Source: Chrysoperla carnea
Lineage: Eukaryota > Arthropoda > Insecta > Neuroptera > Chrysopidae
DNA length: 64,000 nt
Direction: 5' to 3'
Assembly: GCF_905475395.1 (NCBI RefSeq)
Contig: NC_058338.1
Location: 77,573,435 to 77,637,434 of the forward strand
Made by a program: the position numbers and the translations under genes. This document shows, piece after piece, positions 23,068-36,307 of this stretch (position 1 is the stretch's first letter; each line of letters starts with the position of its first letter). The notes below the pieces were generated by a model. It worked only from the letters and a program-made list of their open reading frames with translations, searched no databases and had not been told where the DNA came from.

Positions 23068-26000
23068 ATGAGTTTATACGCTCAATGCCGATTATGTGCT
23101 GATTTAAAATTCACAAATGAATTAATTCATATTAAACAAGACGAAGCAGTACAATTAAATTTGGAGCAAAAAATACAACAATGTTTGAATCTACATTTCA
23201 ACGATACTCGGTTACCAAAGAATGTATGCTCGTTATGTTGTGATAAAGTCACCGCAACCTATGATTTCCAAGAGTTAGTTAAAGAGGCACAACAACGTTT
23301 AGAGGATGCTGTAGAGGATAGTAAATCAAATATTAAAGAAGAAGTATCTGATACAGAATTAAATTCGTATGATTATGTGGAACCATTGTTGAATCAAGAT
23401 GATGAGAATGATACAAAGATTAAAGATGGTAAATATTTCTTTTTTTACCCAATATATTATTTTACAGGAAATTTTTTCTAACAATGAGAGTTGCGCTACT
23501 CGTATACAGTTAAGTTAAAATTAATTTAATCCAAGAAAAATTGTTTACTCAGCTGGACACACGATTTTTTCCAAAGTTAAATTGTTTTTTTCCCCTGAGG
23601 ATTATTTAAATTTACGACTCAAGATATAAACTCATTGGCGGTGTCACTCACGGTTTTTTAATCGTAAAAAGTCAAAACTCTGAAGGATAACTATTTTGAT
23701 TTTTTCCATACACAAAAATAATTGGTCTTTTCAACTCAAGAAATTAAATATGATAAGAAAAGTTTACAGATAAAAAGTGTTCGTTTTTAAAAATCAAACA
23801 ACTTTAGAATAATTATCTTTTTTGAGCAATTTAAGGTCAAAAATTTATAATTACGCGCATAATAGTATAAACAGCTAGCTATATACAGTGGACCCGCGGC
23901 AATATGACGAAAGTTTTAAGCAAGGTGATGTCGAATTATCGAATTTGTTGGACTATAGAGTACTGCCACAAATGTTTTTTAGGCCGGAACTTTTTGAAAA
24001 AGAATACCTATAGTAATCCGACAAATTACATATCAAAGTGATTAGATTTCAATTATTTTCTAATTACCGTTATAGTTATGTCGGATTACAAGGGGTGTCG
24101 GACCAGACAGGGTTCGAATTACCGAGGGTTTACTGTATTTATAAGCTTAAATCTTCGTTTAAGACGTAAACACAAACAAAGTAAACCATTTTCTTTGCAT
24201 TTTTTAAAGTTGTATAAAATTGCGTTGACCGTTCTTCGTCTATTGACTCAACTCTTCTATGACTTTCAATCAACCCACAATATTTTCTTTCGTAAGTCTG
24301 CATCAGAATGGCAAGCCGTGCAGTTCATAATGTTGTCTTGTATTGGTATTTGAGAAAGTTTCCAAAAATCGTGATTAGTTTTTGTTTTAAAAGCTTTTAT
24401 GGGAAGGATCTGTAATATGATCAGGCAAAAACAAGCGAAATGAACAACAAAAACTTCAAGTCAACCAAACTCGATACGCAAATAGCTAGCCAAGTTATTC
24501 GCGTTGCATCAGTTAACGAGAGGTCAAAGGAAAAAAGTTGCCTGGGATCTCTTTGGATGGGAATTTCCTCCCTCGACTGAAAATCTATTGAAAAGTATTT
24601 TTCTAAAGGATATGTACAGGAACCTTTTTAATAAAACTACGGTTGTCCATTAAGGCCATCAAAAGGACGCTTTGATGTAAAATCTTCCGGATATACCATT
24701 ACTGAACATTATTTTTTTTATTACAGATGATAGCTATGACGATGACGAAGATAAAGATGAAGAAGATTCGAAACCTAAGTCATCCGAAAGGAAGATTAAG
24801 GTAAGGAAAATTAAATAAGAAATGAACGAAATATTTAACAAGTTGCTGTATGGGGAGTTATATTAGGGTTCGTGAGTTCCGTCCGTAATATAACTCCTCC
24901 AAATTGTATAATATTTACACTTTACATCTCAAATACTTTTGTTTGAAACAAAAGTCGTTTGATTTTTAGTTTAAGTTAAGGCTTAATAGTTTAAGTAATA
25001 AATTAAAATATTTATATTTTTAGTCTGAAGAGAAAAGAAGCCGTAGGAAACGAAAACATGAAAGTAAAAACTTAGCTGAATCGAAAAGAAAATGTACGTA
25101 TCAATAAAAATTTTAAAGAATTTAAAATATAAATATATTTAACGTAAAAGGACAGGCAGTATCTAGGGTTATTCACGTTATTCGACACGAAAGATTACGA
25201 GTATTGTAATTCCCGTCAGATTGTAAACTGATTAGAAACAAACTCCTATTAACGAAAATAAGAACATTGCGTTGTGTTTAGTTGGTCTGGGTCGACTTAG
25301 CATGGATGCACGGATTTTGGTGGTTTTGGTTCCACAATTAGTTTACAATCTGACGGAAACTACAATATTATGATGACATAAATAAGGTTTCTCAAAATGA
25401 CCATGTTTGGGACAATAATGACTTGGAAGTTTTTTGATATACCACTTAATGAGATATCAATTTATCCTGTCTTATTAATAAATCCTTAAACTGTTACAGA
25501 CGTGAAAAAAGAAAGGAAAAGTGTTAGCAAAACAACCGACGATGAAGAAGATCCAGAAAGAGCACGAGAGAGAGCAGAACGAAATGCATTAATTCGACGA
25601 ATTAAAGATGGTAAATTAAAAAAGTTTTATCAAATGGGTACTTTACGGGAATAGTCTATGAAAACTCAAAACTTCATTATATATTTAGCATTTCCTCATT
25701 AAAAATTCCATTAATATTTATTTTTCAGAATGGAAAATGTATAAATGGAAATGTGTATTATGTCAAAATGAATTAATGGGCTTGGATACATTTAGAAAAC
25801 ATTTCGAGGAAGTACATAAACAACCGCCCAAATACATTTGTATGGAATGTAATAAAGTATTCGAATCGGATTATAATTTTAAACGGCATATGTCTTGTCA
25901 TCGAAATGAATTTAAGTTTAAGTATGAAAAACAATTTCCATTTTAAAAAAATATTCCATTCTTAAACATTTTATTATTTGTTTCCATTTTTAAACATTTT

Positions 26001-27878
26001 GCTATTTGTTCTAGGTGTGATAAATGTGATCGATTTTTCCCACGACGTAAAATCCTTAAAAAACATTTAATCAGTCATTCAACCGAGAAAAATTTCATGT
26101 GCCCAAAATGTGGTAAACATTATAAAACTTCGGATTCGTTACGAGTACATTTACGAATACATGCATCTGTTTTAACACAAAATCGTCCGAAGTACGAATG
26201 TGAATTGTGTCATAAAACGTTGCATACACAATCTGGACTTTATAATCATATTAAAATTCATAAAGGTGGGTTTTTTTTTTGTTAAATTTTTGAAGTCATT
26301 GCCACATTGTCGATAATTAAAACCATCTATCTCAGGGATGGCGAGGCAATGTAATATTTCGGCCACGCCACCGATCACAAATTTCACTATGAAGTATTAT
26401 ATTGCAAACGAACGCGAGTGATACGAACTTGCGCTCGTTTGTTATTGTAGTTACACGTGGACTACAATTGACATTTTGAATCAAATCACAAATTCGTTAG
26501 CCAAATAAGCGAATCAGAGCGAAAAAAATTGCATGTGCAATGAAAGACAGAAGTAAATAACGTTTATGATTAAATATGTTGGCAAAAATTGTTATACGAG
26601 CACGACAAGTTACTCGGCTGCAAATGTAGGCTGTAAATTACGTAGAAAATGTCAGTAAGAAAGAAATAATTGCGAATTCCGATAATCACGATGTCAAGAT
26701 TATATAATGACACGGTGATACGTAAAGGTTCGCTATCCCTGGTTATATCTTGTTTAAATTAATTGGTATGGGTGTATATCATTTTGTATAAGACAGGTCC
26801 AAGCATGGAACCTGAAGCACTAACGTATAATCTTAAACAATAATCACCAGATTCTATCAATGGTTTATTGACCACATAAGAAAGAATTCGAGCCAAATTA
26901 TTATTTTTTTAATTGTAAATATGAAATTTTCTTTTATTTTAAGGTGAACGAAACTTTACATGCGATCAATGTGGAAAAGCATTTTTGACCAACAGTTCGT
27001 TGAAATATCATATGAATACCGTACACTCAGATTTGAAACCATTCTGTTGTGAACATTGTCGTCGAACGTTCAAAACACAACCATTATTAAAACGGCATAT
27101 GCAAGCACACAGTTCAGAAAAAAGGCATGCTTGCGAAGTTTGTGGTAAACGTTTTCATCGAAAAGAAACATTATCAAGACATTCGTCTGTACATACGGGT
27201 GTGCTTGACTTTGCATGTGAATATTGCTATAAACGGTTTAGAACAAAACAACTTTTGAAGGTAAAGTATTTACTAAAATCTATTTAAATAGGTTTTCTTT
27301 TGAATTTGATGATTTGAAACATAACTGACATATATTTCGCATTCAGAGAGTTGCTTTACAGTTTTATCTATCGTTTTTAGTTTTAAGAATTTCTCGATTA
27401 ATAAGAGAATGAATTATCCGAGAATACTTTTAAGACCTAAGCTTAAATTATTAAAATATTAAATAAATAGAAGTGGACTAAGCAAAGTAAATTGGAAATT
27501 TTATTTCTTCAATCCTACTTATTAAAAGTTGCAAGGAAACTTTCTACTTCGAACATTATCGCCATTATCACTGTACTCTCTGAATGTTTCTTACGGGATA
27601 CTCTATATTGAACTAATTATGCCAGTGTATTTTTTTTTTTTACAAATGACAATTATTTCTAGGTACATACAAGACAACATACCGGCGAATGTCCCTACTC
27701 ATGTTTGGAATGTAATCAACATTTTACAGATTCATCAAATTATATTAAACATATGAAAGGTAAACACGGTGTAATGAGTATAAGGAAAAATGTTACATAC
27801 AAGTTTGACGACGATCCTCCAGCAAATCCTGAGCAAAAAGTGGAAAATATTAACCCCTCTATAATGAATAATAATTAA
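23068..27878 (+). CDS. Z4: ZAD-C2H2 zinc-finger protein, 530 aa, 8 exons
   Basis: Exons: 23068-23428, 24727-24800, 25024-25093, 25500-25610, 25729-25921, 26015-26265, 26944-27260, 27663-27878; 1593 nt in frame to TAA. The ZAD starts MSLYAQCRLCADLK with KNVCSLCCDK as the second Cys pair. An acidic block (DDSYDDDEDKDEEDSK) and basic SRRKRKH precede the fingers. Ten fingers start near residue 206; exon 6 is 6 nt longer than in Z1-Z3, adding two residues before the third finger of that exon. The linker before the last finger reads TGECPYSC where others have TGERPYSC. The C-terminal tail is longer and acidic/Asn-rich. Closest relative is Z5. Intron 1 holds a TA-flanked MITE and intron 6 a hAT-like MITE. 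Confidence 0.92.
23886..24135. mobile_element. 250-bp MITE with TA target duplication
   Basis: Ends CAGTGGACCC (left) and the reverse complement CAGTAAACCC (right) are inverted and flanked by TA at 23884-23885 and 24136-24137. End sequence and TA target point to the Tc1/mariner/pogo superfamily. No transposase remains. It lies in intron 1 of Z4. Confidence 0.75.
26333..26741. mobile_element. hAT-like MITE
   Basis: The ends CAGGGATGGCGA and (reverse complement of the right end) CAGGGATAGCGA match at 11 of 12 bases, with the CAGGG start common in hAT elements. Flanks 'atctatct' and 'ttatatct' match only partly, so the 8-bp target site has decayed or the end is off by one. It lies in intron 6 of Z4. 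Confidence 0.6.
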
Positions 27879-28119
27879 AGATTGTAACGCAATTTAAAAA
27901 AAATAAAACATTCCAAATATTTATATAATATATAAATTCTATATTACACACATCACAGCAAATTTACGTATTTGTGGTATTAACTGTACAGTATTGTAAA
28001 AAAATTATAACAAATTATTATAAGAAATATACTTGACTTTTATAAAGTACAAAATCTAATAAAATCTGAAAATTAAAGCTTTATTATATTTTTAATTAAT
28101 AAATTATACCCCATTTTAA

Positions 28120-28500
28120 AAGCTTGTGTTCCTCAGGGTATGATTATTGGGCCAGTGCAATTACGATTTTTATTAAAGAACAAAATACCGGGAATTTTTT
28201 TTTGGAGTAGAAAGTTAAGGTTTCATCCACTCTTCCATCTTTACGGCTAATGTGATCAACGCTCATTTGATATTTTTATACCATGTATACATAAAATATA
28301 TTAAGGTATATTAAGCATTATTGGTTGTATGTCCGCCTGCCTGTCGACACGATAACTCAAAAACAAAAAAGATATCAAGCTGAAATTTCTATAGCGTGCT
28401 CAAGACGTAAAAAATGAGGTCGAGTTCGTAAATGAACAACATAGGTCAATTGGGTCTTGCGTCTTTGCCCTTGGAGAAGTTTCTTATTCATAGCTGTGTT
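28120..28500 (+). repeat. LINE reverse-transcriptase scrap next to a dispersed repeat
   Basis: Bases 28123-28180 translate as ACVPQGMIIGPVQLRFLL, the (G)VPQGS-x-LGP motif of non-LTR reverse transcriptase. From about 28270 ('tataccatgtatac', 'aggtatattaag') through 'gatatcaagctgaaatttct' and 'gaggtcgagttcgtaaatga' is a repeat type seen across insect genomes. No gene is visible in the rest of 27879-29142. Confidence 0.6.
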
Positions 28501-29142
28501 CTTTTAATAAATTTAAAGTAATCTAAATATAGGTTCTGAAGTGATCTGCTTACGCAGGAGTAAGATATACATCAAAAGATTTGTACAATTTTAGGATAAT
28601 TACCAAGACGATTTTAATTGTAAACCTCTGAATAATAAAATTACGTTTTTTAAAAAACAAATAAATATTTTCAACCGTTATTCATTTTTCACCCTTTTTA
28701 GTTCACGTAAAAAAAAGAGTATCCTAGGTGAGGTAGAGGTGCAAAAAGTGCAAGAAAGAAATTTGTATAAAGAAAAATATATTGAAAAATATATAATGCA
28801 CTGGAATTGACAGAATAATCAAGAATATTTAACGAAAACGCATAAAAATAAATCAATTATTTGGATGAGAAAGTTATGCAAGCGAATTCAGAAACATCAA
28901 GAAGTAAACAAAAAATTTTTTTTTTCAAAATAAAACTACGTTATTATATTTTTTAAAATTTAATCAAACGCTTATTTTAACTATCGTGAAAAGAAAATGA
29001 ATATAAATTTTGTTTTAAATACAGACATTACTTAATTATAATTATTTTTTAATGAAAATAATTTAAAAAAAAAATTTGTATTGTTGATTTTGAAACAAAT
29101 TATTGAAATAATTGTTAAAAATTTTTTTAAAAGCTTATCATT

Positions 29143-32100
29143 ATGAGTTTATACGTACAATGCCGTTTATGTGCTGATTATAAATTTACAAATGAAGTAA
29201 TTCACGTTAAAAAGAATGAAGCAATTAAAATGAATTTAGAGCATAAAATACAACAATGTTTGAATTTACATTTTAACGATACCCGGTTACCAAAGAATGT
29301 ATGCTCGTTATGTTGTGATAAAGTCACAGCGACCTATGATTTTCAAGAATCAGTTAAAGAAGCACAAGATCGTTTAGAAGAAGCTGTTGAAGATACCAAA
29401 ACAAGTATTAAAGAAGAATTATCTGATACAGAATTAAATTCTTATGATTATGTGGAACCGTGTCTGCAAGACGATAATGATGATTTTAAAATAAAAAATG
29501 GTACACATATTTGTTGATTTTTACTATTCTTTCAGAAATTGTAGAAGTGCAATTTTCTAACTAGACCTAAATTCTTTGCACCAGAGTGTCGATTAGATAT
29601 AAATAAGTTGAAATTACAAGTATACTGTGAAATTAACTATTGATTTCGGTTCGAAAAATTTATTTCCGGATTTTATTTACTTTATAATATGAAATAATTA
29701 GATTTAGAAACGAACTTGCACAAAACCAATGAAAAAGTAATATTTTGAAAAATTACTGCATTGATTTATTCAATTTTTTTAATAATCAATCGCTTAAAGG
29801 CAATACACATTACATAAGTGTATTATTTTTGCATGGAAAGTCGGTTGAATGTCGCAAAGTACCAGAATTTAAAAGTCATTATTTTTTGAGTCAATGGTAA
29901 GTCTTATTCAGAAAAACATACCTAGACTATCTTATAAAAAATTATTGTTCGACCAATTGAAATTATTGGCTTTGTGCAGGGTTCTTTAAGCTTGAAATTT
30001 TATTTATTTCTGTCACTATTTTATTGTAGATGATGATTGTGATGAAACTGAAACAAAAGAAAAAGATTCAAATAAGGTAAGGTCTTACCCATATTATAGT
30101 ACGAGCTACCAAAAAGAGACTAATCTCTATTAATAATAATAATAATATATAAGAGGGGTTCTGCAAATGTGCTCCTAGCACCTATAGACTAAGAGATCCT
30201 ATGTGCTCTCCCTGAGAACAACCTGTCACCCGAAGGCAAGACGTCTCTGGGTATATACGATGGTATTTTAAGCAGATGAAGCTATAGTATTCTGTCGTGG
30301 CCAGATGCCTCGGAGAAAAGTCGCAGCTTCTTCGCGAGGATCCCTCTCAGGATTGATGGATCCAAAGTTTCGGACCCAAAATCCTAAACCTAACGTCCTG
30401 TAGGTTTCTGCATGTGCAAATAACATGTATGGAGGTTTGATCGTCCTCGCCATAAAAGCTCTACAAGTGGGATCATCAGAGATGCCCATGTTATGAAGGT
30501 GGAACCAATTCCAATTAACAGGGCCGGATTAATCCTCAACGGGGCCCTAGGCAACCATCAACTTGGGGGCCCTTTTTTCACGTCCGTTCCCTTCTTTTTT
30601 CGATTAAAAATACAAACTTAATCTGACTCAATGCAAAGTATACCTAACATATCGAATCGCTCTTGTCGCATTGTAGCTCTTTCAGCAGCTTCGATTTTTT
30701 TTTTTAATTGCGAGAAGTATCGTTCGGCAGAACAATGTGTGATCATTAATGTTGATCATTAAAAAAATCCGAAGAGCTATTTCTGTGTTAGGAAATACAT
30801 CGGCTAATTGATCTTCCATTAGAATCTTATACAAATGACTATAAGTTTTGTCAAAGTAGTCGGAAATGTCCTTTTTAGGAACTTTGTCTAGTTCGTCGGT
30901 CGTCGCCTTTTGAATGCGGCCAATTGAGTTTTATTTATTTGAGTAAAATTTATTTTCAGTTCTGATTATATTTCCTTTCACTCTCTAGAATTTTATGTTT
31001 GTAAGAAAATTTTAGAAGGCTTTTTCATTTTTTGGGGGCCCCCTAAAATTGGGGGCCCCAGGCAACTGCCTATTCTGCCTACTTGTTAATCCGGCCCTGC
31101 CAATTAACTTAAATTCAAACCAATTAATTAACTATATTGCGTTGAATTAATATGGGCTAATATAATCTTTCCTTTTCCTCTTTAGAGGAGAGTATAATTT
31201 AATTTTAACGTACTTTTTTTCCAGAGTACCGTAAAAAGAAAAACTAAGAAAAGAAAGATTGATTTTCATAATTCTGATAAAGTAAAAAGAAAATGTAAGT
31301 TGTAAGCATTTCCCAAATTAATTAATTCATATTTAAACTTAAATAACGTTGTATTTTAGACATAAAACGAGATCAAAAGATTAAAAAAGAACCGGAAGAT
31401 CCAGAATACGAACGTCAAAAAGCTGAACGAAATGAAATGATACGTCGAATTAAAGATGGTATTACAGTTTTTTATTCGTACATCTTTATCAAGTATCATA
31501 TTTAAACAATTGCACAATGTAATTATTATTTCTAGAATGGAAAACTTATAAATGGAAATGTGTTATTTGTGAAAATGAACTTACAGGATTAGAAAAATTT
31601 CGTCAACATTTTGAAGAGGTTCATGATCAACCACCGAAGTACAATTGTATGGAATGTTCAAAAGTATTCGAATCATATTATAATTTTAAACGACATATGT
31701 CAGCACATAGGAATAAATTTAAATATAAGTATGTATACAAATACTTCAATCAGGGGCGAATACTACGTAGGAGCCTGCCTAATAATTCTACCATTTGTCA
31801 TTTTGTTAAAGAACTATTTTTTCTTTATCCACGGTTACCGCTTTATTGGTACCGGCTTTGGTACTAAAGCATAAATACCAGACTTTCGGCTTCCCAACAA
31901 AAGCAGCAAGTACGTACTTTCGGCTGAAAATAAAGAAAAATAGTATAAATCACACGAGCAGAAAGTTTGAAAGCCCTGAACTGCGCGCAGTGCAGGAATC
32001 TAAAACTTTCTACCCTTGTAACTTGTAGTGTAATATAGTATTTATTTAGTCAATTTTTTAATGGAGGCTGGAGACCTTTTGTATTCAAGAGTTCCTGGGC

Positions 32101-34308
32101 CGCAGCCCAAAAAACCCTTAAGTAGATTCGCCCCTTGCCTCAAAAAACTTTCATAAAGGTCACTTTTGAATGACTCTGTACTAGGGCATAAAAAATTGTA
32201 TCATTTGTAGGTCCATTTTTTTTTTTTTAGATGCGATGAATGTGGAAGATTTTTCCATCGTCGTAAACTTTTACGAAATCATGCACGTAGTCATTCATCC
32301 GAAAAAAATTTTATATGTCCAACATGTGGTAAAAGTTATAAAAATTCAAATTCATTACGTGTACATATGCGTAAACATTCGGGGACAGCAGCACCAGTAC
32401 AATCAAGACCTAAATATGAATGTGAATTGTGCCATAAAACATTACATACACAATCGGGTCTGAAAAATCATCATAAAATTCATAAAGGTTACATAAAATA
32501 TACAAATTTATAAATAAGGCATTATATTTAAAGGAATTTCACGAATCCTAATATGCACGTTTTGGGTGTGGGGAGGTTTGAAATCATTTTATATTAGGAA
32601 AATGTAGGAAAAAGATCTGAAGCCATCAAGATTGGAAAAAAAGTGAGACCCAACATACTTTTTTAACCAACAAAAGAAATTTAAAAAACTCCCGACCAAT
32701 TTTTCGGGTGCGGAACCCTAAACTTGCACTTGAAACGTATCTAAGAACAACTCCATTAAATTACCTTTTTCCTTAAAGCTTTCTCCATACTGAACCGATT
32801 TTGAGGACCATTGCCTATTTTTTAGTTTTTCCGTGTACGGAACCCTAAACTCGTACTTGAAACATAGCAAAGAACACTCTCCATTATATTATCTTTCAAA
32901 CTCGAAACAGAAAAAAAAATCAAAATCATCCGTTATGCGCTTCGATGCCACAAATTAGTCAGACACGCACACACATAGCGGTCAATGTTAGAACACTCCT
33001 TTTTTGGTTTGGGGGTTAAAAACAAAATGATTTGTTGTTAAAACAAACCAAAAAAAAAAAAAAACGAAAAAATTGAGCTCAAAGTCCTCCTAGAAATCGA
33101 TTTTTTGAGCTAAACGAGCACACAAACCTTACAAATTGTGAATATGAGTTGCTTTGTAAAATTTTTTTGGCGTGCAAAATCCACCTCAAAATTTCGACAC
33201 ACCTAGTCCATATTGTACCTACCTATCGTTAAATAGCATTGATTCATATGTGAAATTTTGAAATCCGTGTAAGTGCAGTTTAACTGTCACGGGTTCCCCG
33301 CTTAGCATGTTACGATTCGTGAAATTATTTTATAAGATGGATCCAGAACTTTGTAATTAATATTTAATATGTTTATTAGGTGAACGTGATTTCACATGTG
33401 ATCAATGTGGCAAAACATTTTTAACAAATTGCTCATTAAAATATCATTTAAATACCGTACATTCCGATTTGAAACCATTCTGCTGTGAACATTGTCAACG
33501 TACATTTAAAACACAACAATTATTAAAAGTTCATTTACAAGTGCATAGCGATGAGAAACGACACGCATGTGAAGTATGTGGACAACGATTTCATCGGAAA
33601 GGTACACTTATACGACATTCATCTGTACATACCGGTGTTTTGGCATTCGAATGTGAATATTGTTATAAACGGTTTAGGACAAAACAACTATTGAAGGTAA
33701 ATTTAATTTGCATTTTTAAAGAAGATTAAACCGGGATGTATAAACGAATCTTCACCTAATGTACTCTAATAGACCTTTTTCACATTTTTTTAAATGAAAG
33801 TAAATGTCTCGATAAATGGGCAAATTTTTTCCCCTGATTGTTTTTGAGCCATATGACCGAGGAAAAAAATAATGAAAATCATTAAAATTCAAATTGGCGA
33901 ACGATCCGGAAACTCACGTTATACGCATGCCGCTGTGATGTCAATTAGTATTACATTATTTTCAAACTCTGTTTTGACATAATTTGCATTTTTGATTATT
34001 TAACTCGTTTATTTGTAAACTTACTTAATAAAAAATGGTAATAACCTTTATATATAATAATTTTTCAGGTTCACACAAGACAACATACCGGTGAGCGTCC
34101 ATACTCGTGTATAGAATGTAATCATCATTTTACAGATTCATCGAATTATGTTAAACATATGAAAGGCAAACATGGTGTATTAAGTACAAGAAAAAATGCA
34201 ACGTATGCAACTGACCCACCTCCGTTGGTTCAACAAGATAAATCTGCAACTCAGACAATTAATACATTCAATTCAGTCAATGCAATTATTGGTTACAAGC
34301 AAGAATAA
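29143..34308 (+). CDS. Z5: ZAD-C2H2 zinc-finger protein, 526 aa, 8 exons
   Basis: Exons: 29143-29500, 30030-30076, 31225-31294, 31360-31458, 31536-31728, 32231-32487, 33380-33696, 34069-34308; 1581 nt in frame to TAA. The ZAD (MSLYVQCRLCADYK…KNVCSLCCDK) is the sister of the Z4 ZAD. Linker exons carry DDDCDE-type acid and KRKTKKRK basic runs. Ten fingers start near residue 192. Exon 6 is 257 nt, longest in the cluster, with an extra Ser/Gly/Ala/Pro stretch (HSGTAAPVQSRPK) between two fingers. The tail after the last finger is Gln/Thr/Asn-rich. Introns are loaded with inserts: a LINE end and a hAT copy in intron 2, a MITE in intron 5 and an R-ggtt repeat in intron 6. Targets are unknown. Confidence 0.92.
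30130..30490 (-). mobile_element. 5'-truncated LINE 3' end, family L1s, with (TAA)n tail
   Basis: On the minus strand MGISDDPTCRAFM opens a C-terminal piece that ends GIWPRQNTIASSA-stop. The 3' UTR then runs to an (TTA)n/(TAA)n tail at about 30130-30147. Structure and tail match the copies at 43440-43890 and 52035-52160. It lies in intron 2 of Z5. Confidence 0.8.
30519..31099 (-). mobile_element. hAT transposon remnant with perfect 8-bp target duplication
   Basis: The ends are CAGGGCCGGATTAA and its inverted partner TTAATCCGGCCCTG. The flanks CCAATTAA (30511-30518) and CCAATTAA (31100-31107) are identical 8-mers, the hAT signature. On the minus strand the interior encodes CSAERYFSQLKKKIEAAERA and then MRQERFDMLGILCIES before a stop: the C-terminal hAT dimerisation motif, here the only transposase part left. 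GGGGGCCCC-rich subterminal runs are present. It lies in intron 2 of Z5, next to a LINE end. Confidence 0.92.
31868..32037. mobile_element. Fold-back MITE, family M-tacgta, copy 2 (partial)
   Basis: The segment 'aagcagcaagtacgtacttt' through 'cagaaagtttgaaagccctg' to 'tgtagtgtaatat' matches the right part of the 11729-11960 element and supplies the terminal inverted end missing there. It lies in intron 5 of Z5. Confidence 0.65.
32700..33022 (+). repeat. Interspersed repeat, family R-ggtt, copy 3, partly doubled
   Basis: The 'cggaaccctaaact…gcacttgaaac' block appears twice (about 32713 and 32837), each followed by a 'ctaagaac/caaagaac' and 'ctccatta' block, then one 'gatgccaca' and 'ggggttaaaaa' end. 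It lies in intron 6 of Z5. Confidence 0.6.
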
Positions 34309-36307
34309 AAAACCACTCTATAGTAGATAACAACCCACTTTATTTTGATTGAATCGAAAAATTTTTATGATAATTTATTCATTTTGTTGGTTTGATATTT
34401 TATTCAGCTGAACAACATTTCTTTTCGACCGAATTCGGAAGGGAATTGAGTATTCAAAATGTAAGGAACGAGAATTTTTGACTGGTTTGCATCCCTGAAA
34501 TTTTCAGGAATCCAAAAATCCACGGTACATGGGGGAAAAAAACTTACTATTGCCTACGATTGATCTCCATTCAAGTGAAATCAATGAGATATCGTGGTAC
34601 AGTAGATCAAACTGCTGGTCGCAGTACAAAAGATTTTCTAAGATTTCTAAGAGTTACTCCTAGCTCAAATATAATCAGTATTTATTATAAAGTCGTAGGG
34701 AGGGAAACATTGGTTACAATCCAACCAATACAAGATTACTTTTTATAGTTTTGGCTTTAATTAAATTGTAATTTTCCATTTAGTCAAGAAAATCATAATA
34801 AAATGTACTAATTTATTTATTAAATTCAATAAAAAGATGATTTTAATTTAAAAATTACTTATTTATTCCTCTAAATATACCCTCGAAAATAACTATTTGA
34901 TATTTTATGTTTTTAGGTAGTAATTGTTATGAAGGAATCTTCGGAATACGCAACAAACAGATAATTAAGTGCGTTTGCTAAAAATTCCTCGAATATATAG
35001 ATTTAAGTTATTAAAACGTAGCATTGGTTGGTTGACTGCACAAACCGATAAAAGACGTGTCCATCTCAAGATCGTATTGTGGGTATGTTCCGATAGGTAC
35101 TGCGAGAGCACAGTACTCTAGGGGAATTAATGACGTCATAAATCACCGCCGTTTTGTGCTGCGAGTACTGGCGTTTTAGAACTACCAAAGCACTGTCATT
35201 ACTGTTTTGATCACGTGATCAACAAATCAAACAGCGCCAGAGTATTACAGGCAAATATTATAAATATCAATCACATTCTGTCAGTTGACATGAGACAGAG
35301 TGTCACAACATTCCGGTGCCGACAATATATTATTCTCTCTAGCCTCCACCAGACATTGACCACGATGCGTATGCTTGTCAATTTGACAATTCTCTAAAAT
35401 AAAAGTAGAAGATACGCAGAACAGGCTTAGTCACTTGGCGGGTAGAGAGCACTAAAACTATGTGTCTCACTTTGTTAGGACATCTTCCACTTATAGAGCT
35501 TTTCATTTTAAAATCACGATTCACTTTTGTTTCGTACTAAATGATTTATAACCAATGTGATAAAATGAATAACAAATATCTTCTATCTTAGTCTTACTTA
35601 TTGCTGTCAGTACGAAAAAAATAAACGCTGCACTTGCGCTTATGACATGATGAAAAGGCCTATTGGATTGTAATGCTAAGAAAGACTCTATCTAGTGATA
35701 GAAAAAAGATCTATTGTCAGAACGCCAAATATAGCACAGCTGCAGCACATTAAAATGTATAATAAAGCATATATCTCCTCTCTCTTTAATCATTGAAATA
35801 ATCAGCTGATTGTAACGAGAATGGTTTCAATTTGATACTCGTGGCGCTGACATCTTAGCGTTAAAATCCAATAGAAACTAATCATATAAGAGTAAATTCA
35901 TAGATAGTAAATTACATATTCTACTCGTATCACAGCCTGCCAATGCGATCACAAACCTTTTTACATAATTTTGAGTCTATGGATGCGTTCAATTATTTAC
36001 TGCGCAAATTAAAATTTTTATTCAAATGAAACATATAAACAATAAATTTAAAAAAATTTAATCAAAAAGTGAAATAGATCTATTTTTATTTCGTTTGATG
36101 TTGAATTTTAAACAATATCGTTGTTATAAAAATAAAAATAAATATATTTTACTTACCTTATTGAAACATTTAAAAATAATATCGATTCAATTTTTATTAA
36201 CTGCGCAAACTCTAACTATTATTCAATTGTTTATTTTAATTCTACTTGACGCATAATAATATACAATCGAAAAGTTTGTGGTTTTGATTCAAAATTTTTT
36301 AGAAAAA
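34309..36307. other. Intergenic between Z5 and the HEI10 gene
   Basis: No domain-bearing ORF, RNA gene or clear transposon end is visible. Short frames at 34560-34748 and 35215-35397 have no recognisable content. The region must contain the HEI10 promoter; nothing distinctive such as a TATA box can be assigned. Confidence 0.4.

Noticed and set aside
30268-30489. 73-codon minus-strand frame as a host gene
   Set aside because: It is the C-terminal end of a 5'-truncated LINE seen several times in the window.
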